DNA of 64,000 bases from Elysia chlorotica (taxonomy: Eukaryota; Mollusca; Gastropoda; Plakobranchidae). Shown piece by piece: positions 1 through 11,725 of the stretch. The position numbers and the translations under genes were made by a program. Positions within the stretch are counted from its first letter, which is position 1. Every line of letters starts with the position of its first letter. The stretch covers positions 324,165-388,164 of the forward strand of contig RQTK01000207.1 in the NCBI GenBank assembly GCA_003991915.1, given 5' to 3'. The notes beneath the pieces are model-generated. The model made no database searches. It was not told where the DNA came from and was given only the letters and a program-made list of their open reading frames with translations.

Positions 1-53
<53 letters not shown>
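1..53. repeat. (GA)n microsatellite, cut by window start
   Basis: Pure GA dinucleotides from base 1. Confidence 0.98.
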
Positions 54-57
<4 letters not shown>

Positions 58-2000
58 ACAGTTCCCACTTCACGCATCCTCCCAAAAAAAAATGTTAAAA
101 GCGCAGAAGCGAGCAATTTAGAGCCCATTCATCCGTCCATCCATCCCGCCCATTTGGCCCAGTGCTGTCATTGTTTGAGTTGTCAGCGGGGTGCGTCTCC
201 TCCTCGGGCGCACAAAACACAGGCTTTCACATCCACACACGGCGATAGCGGATGACCTGGGGGAGGGGTGAGGTCTGATAGGCATGGCTCATTGGCTCCT
301 TAATTCTAGGAGTAGGATAGATCTATTATTGGATAATGATTCACATTCCCTGACCTGTTTTACTTATTTCAGCCGTTATCGCTGATTCCCTTACAATTAC
401 CAATCTGTTTGGATACAGCCCATTTGGTGCTGACGCGGGATGTTATAAATCAACCAACCTATCAACTATCGTTTTCGTTTTACTTATTTCAGCCGTTATC
501 ACAGATTCCCTTACAATACCCAATAAGTTTGGATACAGCCCATTTGGTGCTCATTTTGGGACGTTATAAACCAACCAAGCTATCGACTATCGCCCCTTAC
601 AACAATCAATCAGTTAGATATAGCCCATTTGGTGCTCACGTGAAACGTTATAAAACCAACCAACATATCAACTACCGTCTTCGTTTTCTCCATAGGCCCA
701 GCTATCGCGAAACCTGTAATAATTATTATTCGGACAACGCCAGGGACGCGCCGGATGTGGGATGGACAGGACGGATGTCACACGCGGGGGGACACACACT
801 GGTGTGACTGATGAAGAGATGCACGCTGATGAAATAACAATCGCTAGGACTAGAATCTACTCTGATAGTCTTCTACGCTCTGCATCTGGCGATTTGTCTG
901 GGATAAAAGCTCTGACGTCAATGATAACCGAGGACTGTAAAGTAGAGAGAGGAATTGGGAATAATAAAGGACGCTATGGGCAGCCCCTCAAAATTCTGAA
1001 GTGGCTTTTAAAAATAAATTCGTGGGATAGCTAGGCAGCCAAGAGAATTAATTGGCGCGTATCAAATCCTTGACAAGATCACTGGATTAAGAACGGAGCC
1101 ACTGTTGTGTAGGAGGGATACTCTTCAAAGTTCTCAAGGAGGATTCATCACGGCGATGGGTCCCAGGACTCAAATCAATGTGCTGCTACACAGAAACAGC
1201 GCGGGATACAAGGACATCATTCTAGTCTCAACCCGTACATTATACGTTACATATACTGACACGAAAAGTACCAGTATAACAACCCGTACATTATGCATGA
1301 TTGCAGTGACACCAAAAGAGCCATTATGGCAACCTGTACATAATTTTTTTTTTATACTGACACGAAAAGTACCAGTGTGGAACGAAATACGACAAGAAAA
1401 AGAATGTAACAGATTATAAGATTGAGAAGCGGAAATGCATCTCTTGATTGGGAGCTCAACATTCTACCACTTCCGCCAGCTCCCCCCAATTCATCCCGTA
1501 TGCGCTATAGTCAGATGTTATGGTACAAAATAGTAAATAGTAAATAGTGTGTGTGAGTAAAGTTTGCCCTGGTTGCCTGTATCATCTGCGCGTGTTTGTT
1601 TTGGGGACATCTGCACGGCAACTCGCGAATGCAGGTGGGCTGGGCGTGCATTCAGGCAGGCAGGATGTTCAGGGGTGAAGAGCACATTGAACTGTATTGA
1701 ACCGTCAATAGCCAAAGTCAGGGAGGAACCTCAACTGAGTTATACAGCGCTAGGCTGTGTCTGCTGAAAGTTGTCATTGTGGCAAAAGGTGCAACATAAA
1801 CCAACAAAAGTAGCATTATATGTCAGCCGTGTGATTCAAATAAAGCAGATGCAGCCGATGTCCAGAAAACCATTTGAATGTAATTTTGCCTACCAACACA
1901 TTGGGGCACGAGGAATAAAAACCATCCATCCATATAACTGAACTTTCACCGCGAAACGCAAAGAAAAGAGTACACAATCAAAATAATAGAAAGAAGGTTG
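54..2000. other. Intergenic, no gene seen
   Basis: Apart from the 120-bp tandem repeat, holds two CATTATATGTT-type short repeats around ACCCGTACATTAT (1230-1290) and mixed unique sequence. The ORFs here lack codon bias or motifs. Confidence 0.6.
361..690. repeat. 120-bp tandem repeat, about 2.7 copies
   Basis: TACTTATTTCAGCCGTTATC starts units at 360 and 480; ATACAGCCCATTTGGTGCT recurs at 413, 533 and (variant) 619. Confidence 0.85.
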
Positions 2001-2025
2001 GGAGAGAGAGAGGGGAGAGAGAGAG

Positions 2026-2072
<47 letters not shown>
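2001..2072. repeat. (GA)n microsatellite
   Basis: Interrupted then pure AG run. Confidence 0.97.
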
Positions 2073-2076
<4 letters not shown>

Positions 2077-2507
2077 CCTTAAGTTTTTAGATCTCATCAA
2101 TCAAGGAGATCCTGCTGAGAGGGATGTCTTTGCAATGCAAGGTAAGGAAGCAGTATCCAACTTCGCGTGCTAACTCAATGCCGTCCGATATCCAGCAACA
2201 CAACAGACACAATATTGAATATTACACACTGACACAAACTTAATACTAAATGAAAAAGAAAAAGAAGAGGGGGCAAGGGGTTGCACAGTTACCCGCTCAA
2301 GCATAACCTCCCCCCACCCCCTCTCCCCCAAGCTGCATGCAATCAAGGGATCCCGACGGGGTAAAAGAAGAGGATTAGGCCCGTCTTTCTGCGCGGCACG
2401 TACGGCAAACTAACCCACACAAAAGCTGTACACCCATGACTGTATACATTTTTAACCACACCCGGGGGACGTGCACTCCGCGTCTCCGAGTCCGACCAGG
2501 CACCGTC

Positions 2508-2690
2508 TACAGGTCGTAACGACGCAAGTACAACGTCGCGGTAGCTTACGACTCGTCGGAAGTCTTCTTTCTTATGTCCACATCTACAGGATCTACAGGT
2601 CGTAACGACGTAAGTACAACGTCGAGGTAGCCTACGACTCGTCGGAAGTCTTCTTTCTTATGTACACATGTTACGACTAGTAGTAAGCAT
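2508..2690. repeat. Two-copy 85-bp repeat related to the 48.2-kb MITE
   Basis: CTACAGGTCGTAACGACG ... CTTTCTTATGT occurs at 2508 and 2593 with few differences and shares ACAACGTCGAGGTAG and TACGACTCGTCG with 48.19-48.26 kb. Confidence 0.75.
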
Positions 2691-2844
2691 ACCAAAATGT
2701 TTTACTTGCGACCCAAGGGAGGAGAAATAATATGCAGACACTGACAGTACGTTAGATAATGGCATGGAAAGGCGGTCGGATTCGACATCATAGGCCTGAG
2801 AGGTCCCAGTTATGTACGCTTAGACATAGGGGGGGTAAGGTAGA

Positions 2845-3058
2845 ACAAAGGCTTCCGATGCAGGGGGTCGTATTTCGAGCCCTGGCGATATTGCCCCCTA
2901 CTGGTTTCGTCGGTGAAAGTCTTATGTGACAGGCTGATATAGGAGTCACGGAATATCTGCCCTGTCTCGTGTGTTGCAGCACATAAAATTATCAGACGTC
3001 AGCCTTTGGGGCTCGTCCACAATACAGCCCATAAAGTGCTGAAATTGGACGTTAAACT
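2845..3058 (+). mobile_element. tRNA-derived SINE, old copy
   Basis: Head (AGGCTTCCGATGCAGG...TTCGAGCC), core (GTGACAGGCTGATATAGGAG) and tail (TGGACGTTAAAC) in order; diverged. Confidence 0.75.
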
Positions 3059-3099
3059 AAATAAACTGAACGACCGGACTCGACACATAGGCCAAGTTT

Positions 3100-3400
3100 G
3101 CTACTTGGCGTTCAACATCAGTTGCACTATATAGGCTATATTGTGAATGGGTCCCAAGACTTAACTTCTGACAATTTCATGTACTGCGCCTGGCAGTGCG
3201 GGGGACTGTAGATGGATACCATAACTCCTGTCTCAGCCTGTCAGTTTATACTGACAAACACCTTACCAGTACAGGGCGAAATCGGATAAAGAAATTTAAA
3301 TGTTTACCAATCGTGGGCTTTGAACCAGGGAACTCAAGAGAGGTAGATCAACGTTATACCACTAGTGCCAGCTCGTCTTCATCTTACCCATCCCATCTCA
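3100..3400 (-). mobile_element. SINE, old subfamily
   Basis: Reads tail to head on the plus strand; the core is diverged and the link to the head contains an AAATTTAAATG-type insert shared with the copies at 55.5 and 62.3 kb. Confidence 0.65.
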
Positions 3401-3861
3401 CCCCACTCCACATATACACACTCATACTAGGCTTACGCAGTCTCCCAAGATTAATATAGAAATAAAACGTGTCCAGATACTCAAGAACTATTGATAAACT
3501 TGCAATAGACATAATAGGTTCCATACTAAATAATGACATACTTATCACACACAAAAACTTACCGATTGGCTTTTAATGGACTTCATAGCTGTGATCCGAT
3601 CCCAAATAACGATTTTAAAAGAACCTGGCCAATACGCTTCTTGCTGACTTCCGAACTTGGTTTGATTTTAACACCGGCCAGCTAGAATCAAATTTCGGCC
3701 CCCCATGCTTGTCAACTGGTCAGACAAAAAAACAACAACACTGTTATACATTTTTTTATGACTGGATACAGTACCCCTGGTAACATTACATAGTGTAACT
3801 TTTGTTTGTGGGGGTTGTTCAATAACATAGCTAACGGTGTTCCATCCGAACGACACGTCGG

Positions 3862-4000
3862 GGTTGGGGTTGGGTTGGGGGTTGGGTTGGTTTAACGTTC
3901 AGCAACAGCACTATATAGGCTATATTGTGGACGGGAACCAAGACGGATGTCTGACATTATTATGTGCTGCCACACACGAGACAGGGCGGAACGAAACGTC
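3862..4000 (-). mobile_element. SINE 3' fragment
   Basis: Tail and core only (GGTTTAACGTTCAGCAACAG ... GAGACAGGGCGG), preceded by a GTTGGG-rich tract. Confidence 0.75.
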
Positions 4001-4165
4001 ACACCCAGTTGAAATACCACGTATATTGACAACCAGTTGAACTAACCTGTGATAAGCTGTCGTTATCTTACTCTCGAAAAAACAAAACACAATATGCAGC
4101 AAGCCTAGAATCAAGACACTGACGACACCCGTTTTTTGCTTTAAAATAAAAGTTAACCAAAGACA

Positions 4166-4400
4166 GGGGCGAATGGCTCAAGTGGTAGAGCGTCGGTTTC
4201 CAGATAGACAAGTCCTGGGTTCGGATCCCACGATCTATCAAAAATATATTTGTCCAATTCATCCCCTACTGGTCAGTTCGGTGTCAGTTTTAATATCTGA
4301 CTGGCTAAGACAGAAGTCCAGGTCTCTCCGTCCTGTCTCGTGTGTGACAGCACGTCCACAATATAGTTTATATAGTGTTGGAGTTGACGTTGGCGTTGGC
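4166..4400 (+). mobile_element. SINE with a different tRNA-like head
   Basis: The head reads GGCTCAAGTGGTAGAGCGTC ... GGGTTCGGATCC with recognisable A and B boxes, unlike the common head, fused to the same core and tail. An older subfamily. Confidence 0.75.
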
Positions 4401-4587
4401 GTTAAGCAAGAATAAAACAAACAAAACAAAAATAAACAGCCATAGACAGCAATGTAATAATGGGTTAAGCAAGAATAAAACAAACAAAACAAAAATAAAC
4501 AGCCATAGACAGCAATGAAATAATGCGTTAAACAAGAATAAAAAAAAAAACAACAAACAGCCAAAGACAGCAATGATATAATGAATG
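4401..4587. repeat. Three-copy 63-bp tandem repeat
   Basis: Units start at 4401, 4464 and 4527 (GTTAAGCAAGAATAAAACAA ... CAGCAATG). It directly follows the SINE tail GTTAAGC, so it may have grown from the SINE's A-rich end. The antisense ORF here is an artefact. Confidence 0.85.
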
Positions 4588-5210
4588 AGCCAAAAAAAAG
4601 CGAAAGCGATTCAATTACACGTATAGCAATCAGTGAATCAACTGAACCGACCAAAAAAATGTAGACAGGCCTGTACCATAGACATCTATGGCCTGTACAT
4701 ACAGTAATTGCCTGGCGGTGTAACAACACTGTTGACGGGCGACATTCCGGGCAGGCTGCCAGACAACAGCCCAACACTGTAGGTATATATAGGCAGAGTA
4801 CAGTCGCACTAGCGAGACTAGCGAGACAGACGTTCGATTGATCAGTCAATGAGCTGCTGGGTGGTAACCCCAGTTCATTCATAGACTAGTAGACTACAGA
4901 CTCGCCCATTAACAACACTGTGATCTAGGCCTACATCACGTGGGTTTACATTTCCATTTTAGATCTGGATCTCGCGTAGTCGTGAAGTCGGCCGCCGACT
5001 GATGTTATCTCGCTTGTCCTAATTAGAATCTAGATCTAGATTTATAAATTCCCGCAGTCATTACCGCGCCGAGTATTGGTGTGAATGAGAAGCTCTTTAG
5101 GGACGCAAGATAGATAGATCTATACATGACTGTAGCAGATGCTGCTGTAGGTGTCTATCGCTAGTGCTAAGAACTTACAACTATAAGGTTCGAGGTTAGG
5201 GACGCAAGGT

Positions 5211-5280
5211 TGAGTTGAGTTGGTTTTAACGTCCAACATCAGCACTATATAGGCTATATTGTGGACGGGCCCCAAGATAG
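5211..5280 (-). mobile_element. SINE 3'-end fragment
   Basis: Only the terminal ~65 bp (GTTTTAACGTCCAACATCAG ... GGGCCCCAAGA). Confidence 0.7.
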
Positions 5281-5864
5281 AAACGCAAGGTAGATCTATA
5301 AATGACTATCAGCTGATGTAGGTGTCTATTGCTAGTGCTGTGGACTTACAACCATATGGTTCGATGTTTGAACCTCAGCTGGTAGAGTTCGCTTCCGTCT
5401 ATTCTACTGGATTCTTGGAAAAATAATGTAAACTATTACATGGAGAATTGTTGTAAATAAAAGAATGGGCGGGCGTCTGGTTTTGCCATTCATGTTCGAG
5501 GATTGTGAGAAAGCGGGCGTTGTGCCAAAAAGATAAAGTTATGTACACAACTACGGGTTCTTTCCAAACGGAAGAATGCGGACTTGAAGATATAACATTT
5601 CCATTCATGATACTGAAAGTACGTAGTCGCTGTGTGGCAGAGGGAGTGAGAGAGAGAGGGAGAGTTCTCTGGTATGACAATTACAGTTGTTCTGGAGTTT
5701 AAACTGCAGACATTTAGTGTAGAGTGGTAGGGCATACGAGACAAGGCTGATACGAACACATTTACAGTTACAGTCTTATAGATTGTATATAACGCGAGGT
5801 CATCTAGTTCAATATTTCAGTTCACAAAACAATGCAGATCAAACAAAATGTAGGTGTGTAACTG

Positions 5865-5868
<4 letters not shown>

Positions 5869-5911
<43 letters not shown>
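5869..5911. repeat. (GA)n microsatellite
   Basis: Pure GA run. Confidence 0.97.
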
Positions 5912-5914
<3 letters not shown>

Positions 5915-6366
5915 TCAGATACATAGATACAATCACAAAAGTGAAGGAAAGAGAAACACCCATACATGTGTAACATTTGCAATAAAAGATCAGGAACTAA
6001 TAGACGACTGTACATAGAGTTATACTGTCATTAAAACAAAGCTCTGATCAATTATATCCACCTAAAAGAGGTAAAACTACCTGGAGCTGAGTACAGAGTG
6101 GAGCTGTATACGCTGAATTGAAACCTATAACAAATCGGATTTTGGATTTTTTTAACCTAGTTCAAGAACCGATGAAATGAAAATAAACGTGGCGGTTGCT
6201 TCAGATCAGAGTGTAGTAAACCAAAAGCCAATGAATGAAGTTTTTCGCAACTATGCAATGTTTTGACCTTTCTGTAGATATTACAAAGATTTTGTTCTCA
6301 ACTTTTTTTTGTTATTTGAAACTAGAACCAGTTGAATATTCCCAAGAGTGGTCAACGAAGTGTTCC

Positions 6367-6384
6367 TCTTTCTCTCAGTCTCTC

Positions 6385-6432
<48 letters not shown>
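6367..6432. repeat. (CT)n microsatellite
   Basis: CT run with short interruptions at its start. Confidence 0.97.
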
Positions 6433-6435
<3 letters not shown>

Positions 6436-6887
6436 CCATCCATAGAGAACTGACACAGAGAGACATCATGCCTTCTAATCGGTCGTGACAAAGCACAAAC
6501 ATGATAATAGGAAAATCTCAATTAAAGTGAACGCCTTATAATTGCACTCGAAGCGCCTTTTATTACTCGTAGTTCAATTGGGAGCCATCGTAGAACTAGA
6601 ACTAGAACAATCAAGTGGGGGTCTAACCGGTGCATACATCATTACCCGTCCTGCTCAAGTAAAGGAAAGATGCTTCAAGTTCTACTCCGTTGCGAACGAT
6701 TATGGTCTCAGCGCTTAAGTCAGTCTCAAGTTTACGTTTGTACCCGCCGGGCACGCGGTGAACCCGGACTTGACGCCGCGTCCGTGCAGTTATAAATAAT
6801 ATGGGCAGATTAAAAACTAGAACTTTGATAATGGCTTACAAGGAAGGGTAGGAAAAAGAAGTCGGTCTGAGACGGGGAGAGGAAGAG

Positions 6888-6892
<5 letters not shown>

Positions 6893-6924
<32 letters not shown>
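6893..6924. repeat. (GA)n microsatellite
   Basis: Pure run inside a wider purine-rich stretch (6840-7090). Confidence 0.97.
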
Positions 6925-6926
<2 letters not shown>

Positions 6927-7123
6927 GAAATGAGAGATGGAGAGAGAGGGGGGACAGACGGACGGGGAGGGGCAGGAAGAGGCAGACAGACACACAAACA
7001 CAGAGAAACAGATAGAAAAGAATGGTACATTGTGTGTATAATTTCTTTCTTGATAAATAGATAGATAGGCAGACACAGAAAGATGAAGACTTGTAAAAAG
7101 AAAAAAGAATGGTATATGAATAG

Positions 7124-7182
7124 TTTTTTTTAATTGAAGCAAAATAACATGTAACATGTTATTTTGCTCCAATTAAAAAAAA
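7124..7182. repeat. 59-bp near-perfect palindrome
   Basis: 29-bp arms with one mismatch around a single central A (AGCAAAATAACATGT / ACATGTTATTTTGCT, outer arms AATTG and T/A runs). Confidence 0.95.
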
Positions 7183-7320
7183 AAGTACCCATATGATGTT
7201 TAAGATTGTGTCGAAGTACAAGGCTGTATCCTCCCAGGATCCCAGCCCACACATATAACGGCACGAATGTTCCACGGCTGCTTGGTGTGTGAGCCATGCA
7301 GGATTAGCCCAGAGGAGCAG

Positions 7321-7556
7321 TTGAGTTGATTTAACGTCCAACATCAGCACAATATAGGCTATATTGTTAACGAGCCCCAAGACCAATGTCTGACAATTTT
7401 ATGTGCTGCCACATACGATACAGGTGGGGATACCATGACTCCTGTCTCAGTTGGTCACAATAAACTGATACCGACCCAACCAGTAAGGAGTGCAATCGCC
7501 AGGGCTCGAACCGGGACCATTTACGTCGGAAACCGATGTTCTACCCCAGAACCACC
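7321..7556 (-). mobile_element. tRNA-derived SINE, near full length
   Basis: Tail, core, linker (ACCCAACCAGTAAGG) and head with B box are all present in reverse orientation; followed by C-rich runs and a second partial head at about 7618-7650. Confidence 0.85.
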
Positions 7557-7662
7557 TACCCCCCCCCTCCCCAAAGCACAGAGGAACAACAACACTAGCG
7601 ACTACAACTAATCCGGACCTTTTGCGTCGGAAGCCGATGTTCTAACGCAGGGCTCTACCCGC

Positions 7663-7692
7663 CACCCCCCCCCCCCCCCCCCCCCCCCCCCA
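7663..7692. repeat. Poly-C tract
   Basis: Long uninterrupted C run after a SINE head remnant. Confidence 0.95.
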
Positions 7693-8473
7693 AGCCCAGA
7701 TGAACAACAACACTACAACAACTAGTGCAAGGTGGTCCTCACAACGATGGTGCCGTGACCACACTAAAACTTCCCGGTTTCCCCGCGAGTTCCTTTCTGA
7801 AATTGCTAATCCTCCGTTTTGTCTGAGGGGGGCGGGGTCGCGTCTAACGGTCTTTATTGGTGGGAGGGAAATTAATTTCTACAAGTGTCCTGCCCTGGCT
7901 GTCCTGGCTAGCTTCTCACGCTCGGATTGGGGCTACTCCCCAAATAAAAGTTTAAAACCACAAAGACACAAACAATTAAAAAATATTTAAAGAATGAGCA
8001 AACCCACAACATCATGTCTTTGTTTGTAAAAACAGCAGCTGTAATACATTGATGTCCTAATTTTTTTTTTGTTTTTATTTGGGGGGGGGGGGTTGTTTGT
8101 TTGATTTTCCTTCACATAATTAAGTTACAGACACCACTGTCGTATTTATTTATTAGGCTTAGCCAACTAAAATGATCACCAAAGTGTACACAAATTAATA
8201 TAGTAAAAAAAAGTGTAAGAAAATGCGCAAAAGTAGGTAAACGTAAAGTAAAGTAAAGGTGTGCTTATGAGTGAGTCAAGCAAATAACCGCTCACAGTGC
8301 AGGCTTTATGTGACCCACATGGCGGTGACGGATGACAAACTAACAACTATTACTCTTAGACGTGGGGGCTCATTCAATTGACTCTGCTTTGTGGTCTAGG
8401 ATAGAACTATGATATAGGACGCCAGTGCAGATAGCCTTGCCTACCGTCCTTGTTTTCCCGCTATCGCAAGCCC

Positions 8474-8745
8474 TCTGGGGGGCGTGGCGGTCCAGGGGTA
8501 GAACATCGGCTTCCGACGCAAAAGGTCCCGAGTTCGAATCCTGGCGGTTGCGTTCCCTACTGGTTGGGTCGGTGTCAGTATAATCATTAATGTGACCGAC
8601 TGAGACAGGAGTCATGGTTTCCCATGACTCGTATGTGGCAGCACATAAAAATAAAATTGTCAGATGTCCGTCTTGGGGCCCGTCCACAATATAACCTATA
8701 TAGTGCTGATGTTGGACGTTAAAACCAACTCAACTCAACTCAACG
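8474..8745 (+). mobile_element. tRNA-derived SINE, full length
   Basis: Complete: GGCGGTCCAGGGGTAGAACA head, TTCGAATCC B box, core, ATATAGTGCTGATGTTGGAC and a (CAACT)n-like tail. The head resembles tRNA-Gly, with TCC at the anticodon position. Confidence 0.9.
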
Positions 8746-8925
8746 CAAGCCCTCTAGTGTGGGAACGGGGACAGTACTGAGTAGTAATGCCGGGACGCGC
8801 AGTGGGATTAGGAGATAATCAAGATATTCAAATACATTGGACTCCCCTCACTCCCTCACTTCCTGGGTGTTCCTGTGGAGCACTAGGGGTCATTGTTTGA
8901 AGATGATTTCAGGCGAGGGCAGTTG

Positions 8926-9130
8926 GGGAAAAGAGGAATTAGTTTGTTTTGCTGGTGACAACAAGAATGATTCTTTTTTTTTTTGTTTTGTTTTTTTGTT
9001 ATCTGGATGGTTTCATAACGTTAAACATCAACACAAAAGAGGAATTAGTTTGTTTTGCTGGTGACAACAAGAATGATTCTTTTTTTGTTTTGTTTTGTTA
9101 TCTGGATGGTTTCATAACGTTAAACATCAA
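8926..9130. repeat. Tandem duplication of ~110 bp
   Basis: AGAGGAATTAGTTTGTTTTG ... TGGTTTCATAACGTTAAACA is present twice; differs mainly in T-tract length. Confidence 0.85.
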
Positions 9131-9182
9131 CACACTAGGCTATCTCGTGGGATCGGCTCAAAGACTAACGTCTCACAATTAT
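9104..9182 (-). mobile_element. Degenerate SINE 3' fragment
   Basis: AACGTTAAACATCAACACAC ... GACTAACGTCTCACAATT resembles the tail/core with many changes. Confidence 0.4.
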
Positions 9183-9245
9183 TAATATATTGATCTTGCT
9201 CGATGCAGCCATGACCGAATCATCTTGAATATTTTGTTTGCACAG

Positions 9246-9624
9246 TGAAACTTATGTTTTCCGTGGATATTTTTTAACTTTACCGTTATTTTTCTTGTGC
9301 TTTTACTATTAATCATTTCGAGAAAAGTAATGAATATTTTTTTCTTTAAAAACATACACACACTTTTACGTGCAGGTACTAATTATCTGTTCCCGATGAA
9401 AGTTGCGATCTTTTGTAATTTTCCGACCCATAATAAAAACAAAACACGAAAAAACTTATGTTTTCCGTGGATATTTATTAACGTTGCCGTATTGTTTCAT
9501 TTGTTTTTAATAGTTATCATTTCGCTAAAAGTAATAAATAAAATAAAGTAAAAAAAAAAAAACAGTTTTGCGTGCAGGTACTAATTATCTGCTCCCGAGG
9601 AAAGTTGCGATCTTTTGTAATTTT
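9246..9624. repeat. Direct repeat of ~180 bp, two copies
   Basis: Both copies contain ACTTATGTTTTCCGTGGATA and CGTGCAGGTACTAATTATCT then AAAGTTGCGATCTTTTGTAA (9249-9420 and 9456-9624). Confidence 0.82.
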
Positions 9625-10202
9625 CATACTTATAACGTAACATTTTAAATTTTCTTAAGAGTACAATAGTTTGTGTGTTTTTCAAACAAAGACAGACAAA
9701 TAAACAACGAGACAACTGTAAAAAGTCTGAAGCTTCATCAAAACATGTTGTTATTATATATATCAAATTATATGAGCCTTTCAATTTTAAGAAAAATGCC
9801 CTTTGCGAGGTATCAGACATGTTGCGTACAGAATTATTCTATGTTTACACTTTCTCTATCTGTTACCAAGCTTAACCTTACTTTCTTCCCTCCTTTTTCT
9901 ATTCAGTGAAGAACAAAGTGAAATCACCAAATGAAATAATTATTATCAACAACCAATGACCAATTTTAGGGCGAAATATAATTTCTTTGATGTATGCTCA
10001 AGTTTCAATCTTCCCACTATTTTGGACAGTATCACCTCCACGCGTACATAAAAAAAAATAAAACACAAATATCAAACCACCAAAATAAAATAAAAAAATC
10101 CCTGAAGAGATGGACGCCCCCCCCCCCTCCCCTGTTTCCTTTTTTTTTAATATTCCTCCTTGACACCCAGGGGTAAGGCACTATCCCCACCCCCTCCTCA
10201 CT
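9625..10202. other. Intergenic AT-rich, no gene seen
   Basis: AT-rich unique sequence followed by C and T runs; nothing recognisable. Confidence 0.6.
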
Positions 10203-10729
10203 CAGAGAAAGAGAGAGAGATAAAGAGAAAGAAAGAGATAAAGAGAGAGAGAGAGAAAAATAAAGAGAGAAAAAGAAAGAGAAAGGGAGAGAGAGAAAGA
10301 GAGAGAAAGAGAGAGANNNNNNNNNNNNNNNNNNNNNNNNNNNNNNNNNNNNNNNNNNNNNNNNNNNNNNNNNNNNNNNNNNNNNNNNNNNNNNNNNNNN
10401 NNNNNNNNNNNNNNNNNNNNNNNNNNNNNNNNNNNNNNNNNNNNNNNNNNNNNNNNNNNNNNNNNNNNNNNNNNNNNNNNNNNNNNNNNNNNNNNNNNNN
10501 NNNNNNNNNNNNNNNNNNNNNNNNNNNNNNNNNNNNNNNNNNNNNNNNNNNNNNNNNNNNNNNNNNNNNNNNNNNNNNNNNNNNNNNNNNNNNNNNNNNN
10601 NNNNNNNNNNNNNNNNNNNNNNNNNNNNNNNNNNNNNNNNNNNNNNNNNNNNNNNNNNNNNNNNNNNNNNNNNNNNNNNNNNNNNNNNNNNNNNNNNNNN
10701 NNNNNNNNNNNNNGATAGAGAGATAGAGA

Positions 10730-10762
<33 letters not shown>
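10203..10762. other. GA-rich tract containing an assembly gap
   Basis: N at 10317-10713 (397 bases) with GA-rich sequence on both sides; the gap probably hides a longer microsatellite. Confidence 0.95.
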
Positions 10763-10765
<3 letters not shown>

Positions 10766-11164
10766 CGGAGGGGGAGGGGGAGGGGGGGGAGCGAAGGACC
10801 ATGAAATTTACAAACAAGTCCTCCTCAGCGCAACGAGAGCGCATCGGCCGTGCATTACTGCACTCACCATGGCTGTTGGAAACGAGGCATCTTTAGTACT
10901 TGTACACAAACTACGTGTACACTGTACATCCTATTATCTTAATGGAAGTTATAAGGAACTCGGCCCTTTCGCTTCGTGTTCTTGGCTGAAGGGCAAGAAG
11001 GTCTGTGGTTCAAACCTTAACTGCCCCCCCCCCCACACACACACACACTGTTTCACTGTTTCATGAACCCAAGAGTTTTAAAAAGGGGTCGTTACAAATC
11101 ATTGAAAAATGTGTTGGTAGTGTCTACATGCACTGGACTAACTTAAAAACAAAATGTTGTGCCT

Positions 11165-11388
11165 CAAATCTCGCGGATTCGAACCCCACGAGCGGTGAAA
11201 TTTGTATTTGCCTGATTTCGACCTCTATGGGTTGGGTCGGTGTACGTATGCTAAAACCGACTGAGACAGGAGTCATGTATCCCCGCACTGTCTCTGTGAC
11301 ATCAAGTAAAATAGTTCGACTTCAGTTTTGGGACCCGCCAAATTATAGCCTATGTAGCGCTGATGTTGGACTCAACTCAACCCAAATC
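11165..11388 (+). mobile_element. SINE, diverged head
   Basis: B box GGATTCGAACCCC, GGGTTGGGTCGGTGT linker, ACTGAGACAGGAGTCATG core and GCGCTGATGTTGGACTCAAC tail. Confidence 0.75.
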
Positions 11389-11610
11389 CTGCAAGTTTTA
11401 CCAAAAGGCAGCCCCAGTTCTCTGTCTAAGAAATATAACTAAGGGGAATTGGTCTGACAAAAGACAGGGACGGAACAGACCAACAGAGAGCACAAGAGAC
11501 GCAACCCATTGTATAAAGAGGCGTGAGATAGTTCAGTCTGAAGAGCTTTGGGCTGACGTTCATGAGGCTCGAGGTTCGGACTGTATTTGATATCCAAACA
11601 TGATACAGAT

Positions 11611-11725
11611 TTGGAGAGAGAGAGAGACAGAGAGACACAGAGAGAGGGAGGGAGAGAGAGAGACAGAGACAGAGACAGATAGACAGATAAAGAGAGACAG
11701 AGAGAGAGAGTGTTTGAGAGAGAGA
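11611..11725. repeat. GA/GACA-rich microsatellite
   Basis: Interrupted (GA)n with GACAGA units. Confidence 0.92.

Noticed and set aside
4259-4882. 207-codon minus-strand ORF with repeated SCLTHYFIAVYGCLF
   Set aside because: The repeat is the 63-bp tandem array after a SINE; no homology or start/splice evidence.
6810-7172. Ser/Leu-rich minus-strand ORF
   Set aside because: Antisense translation of a GA microsatellite and purine tract.
8484-8550. tRNA gene
   Set aside because: The A/B-box sequence is a SINE head: the acceptor stem does not close and it continues into the SINE core. The same applies to similar heads elsewhere, and to isolated tRNA-like pieces at about 11525-11580 and 15738-15783.
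10032-10844. Long minus-strand open frame
   Set aside because: Runs through the N gap and GA/CT repeats; its peptide is Ser-Leu low complexity.
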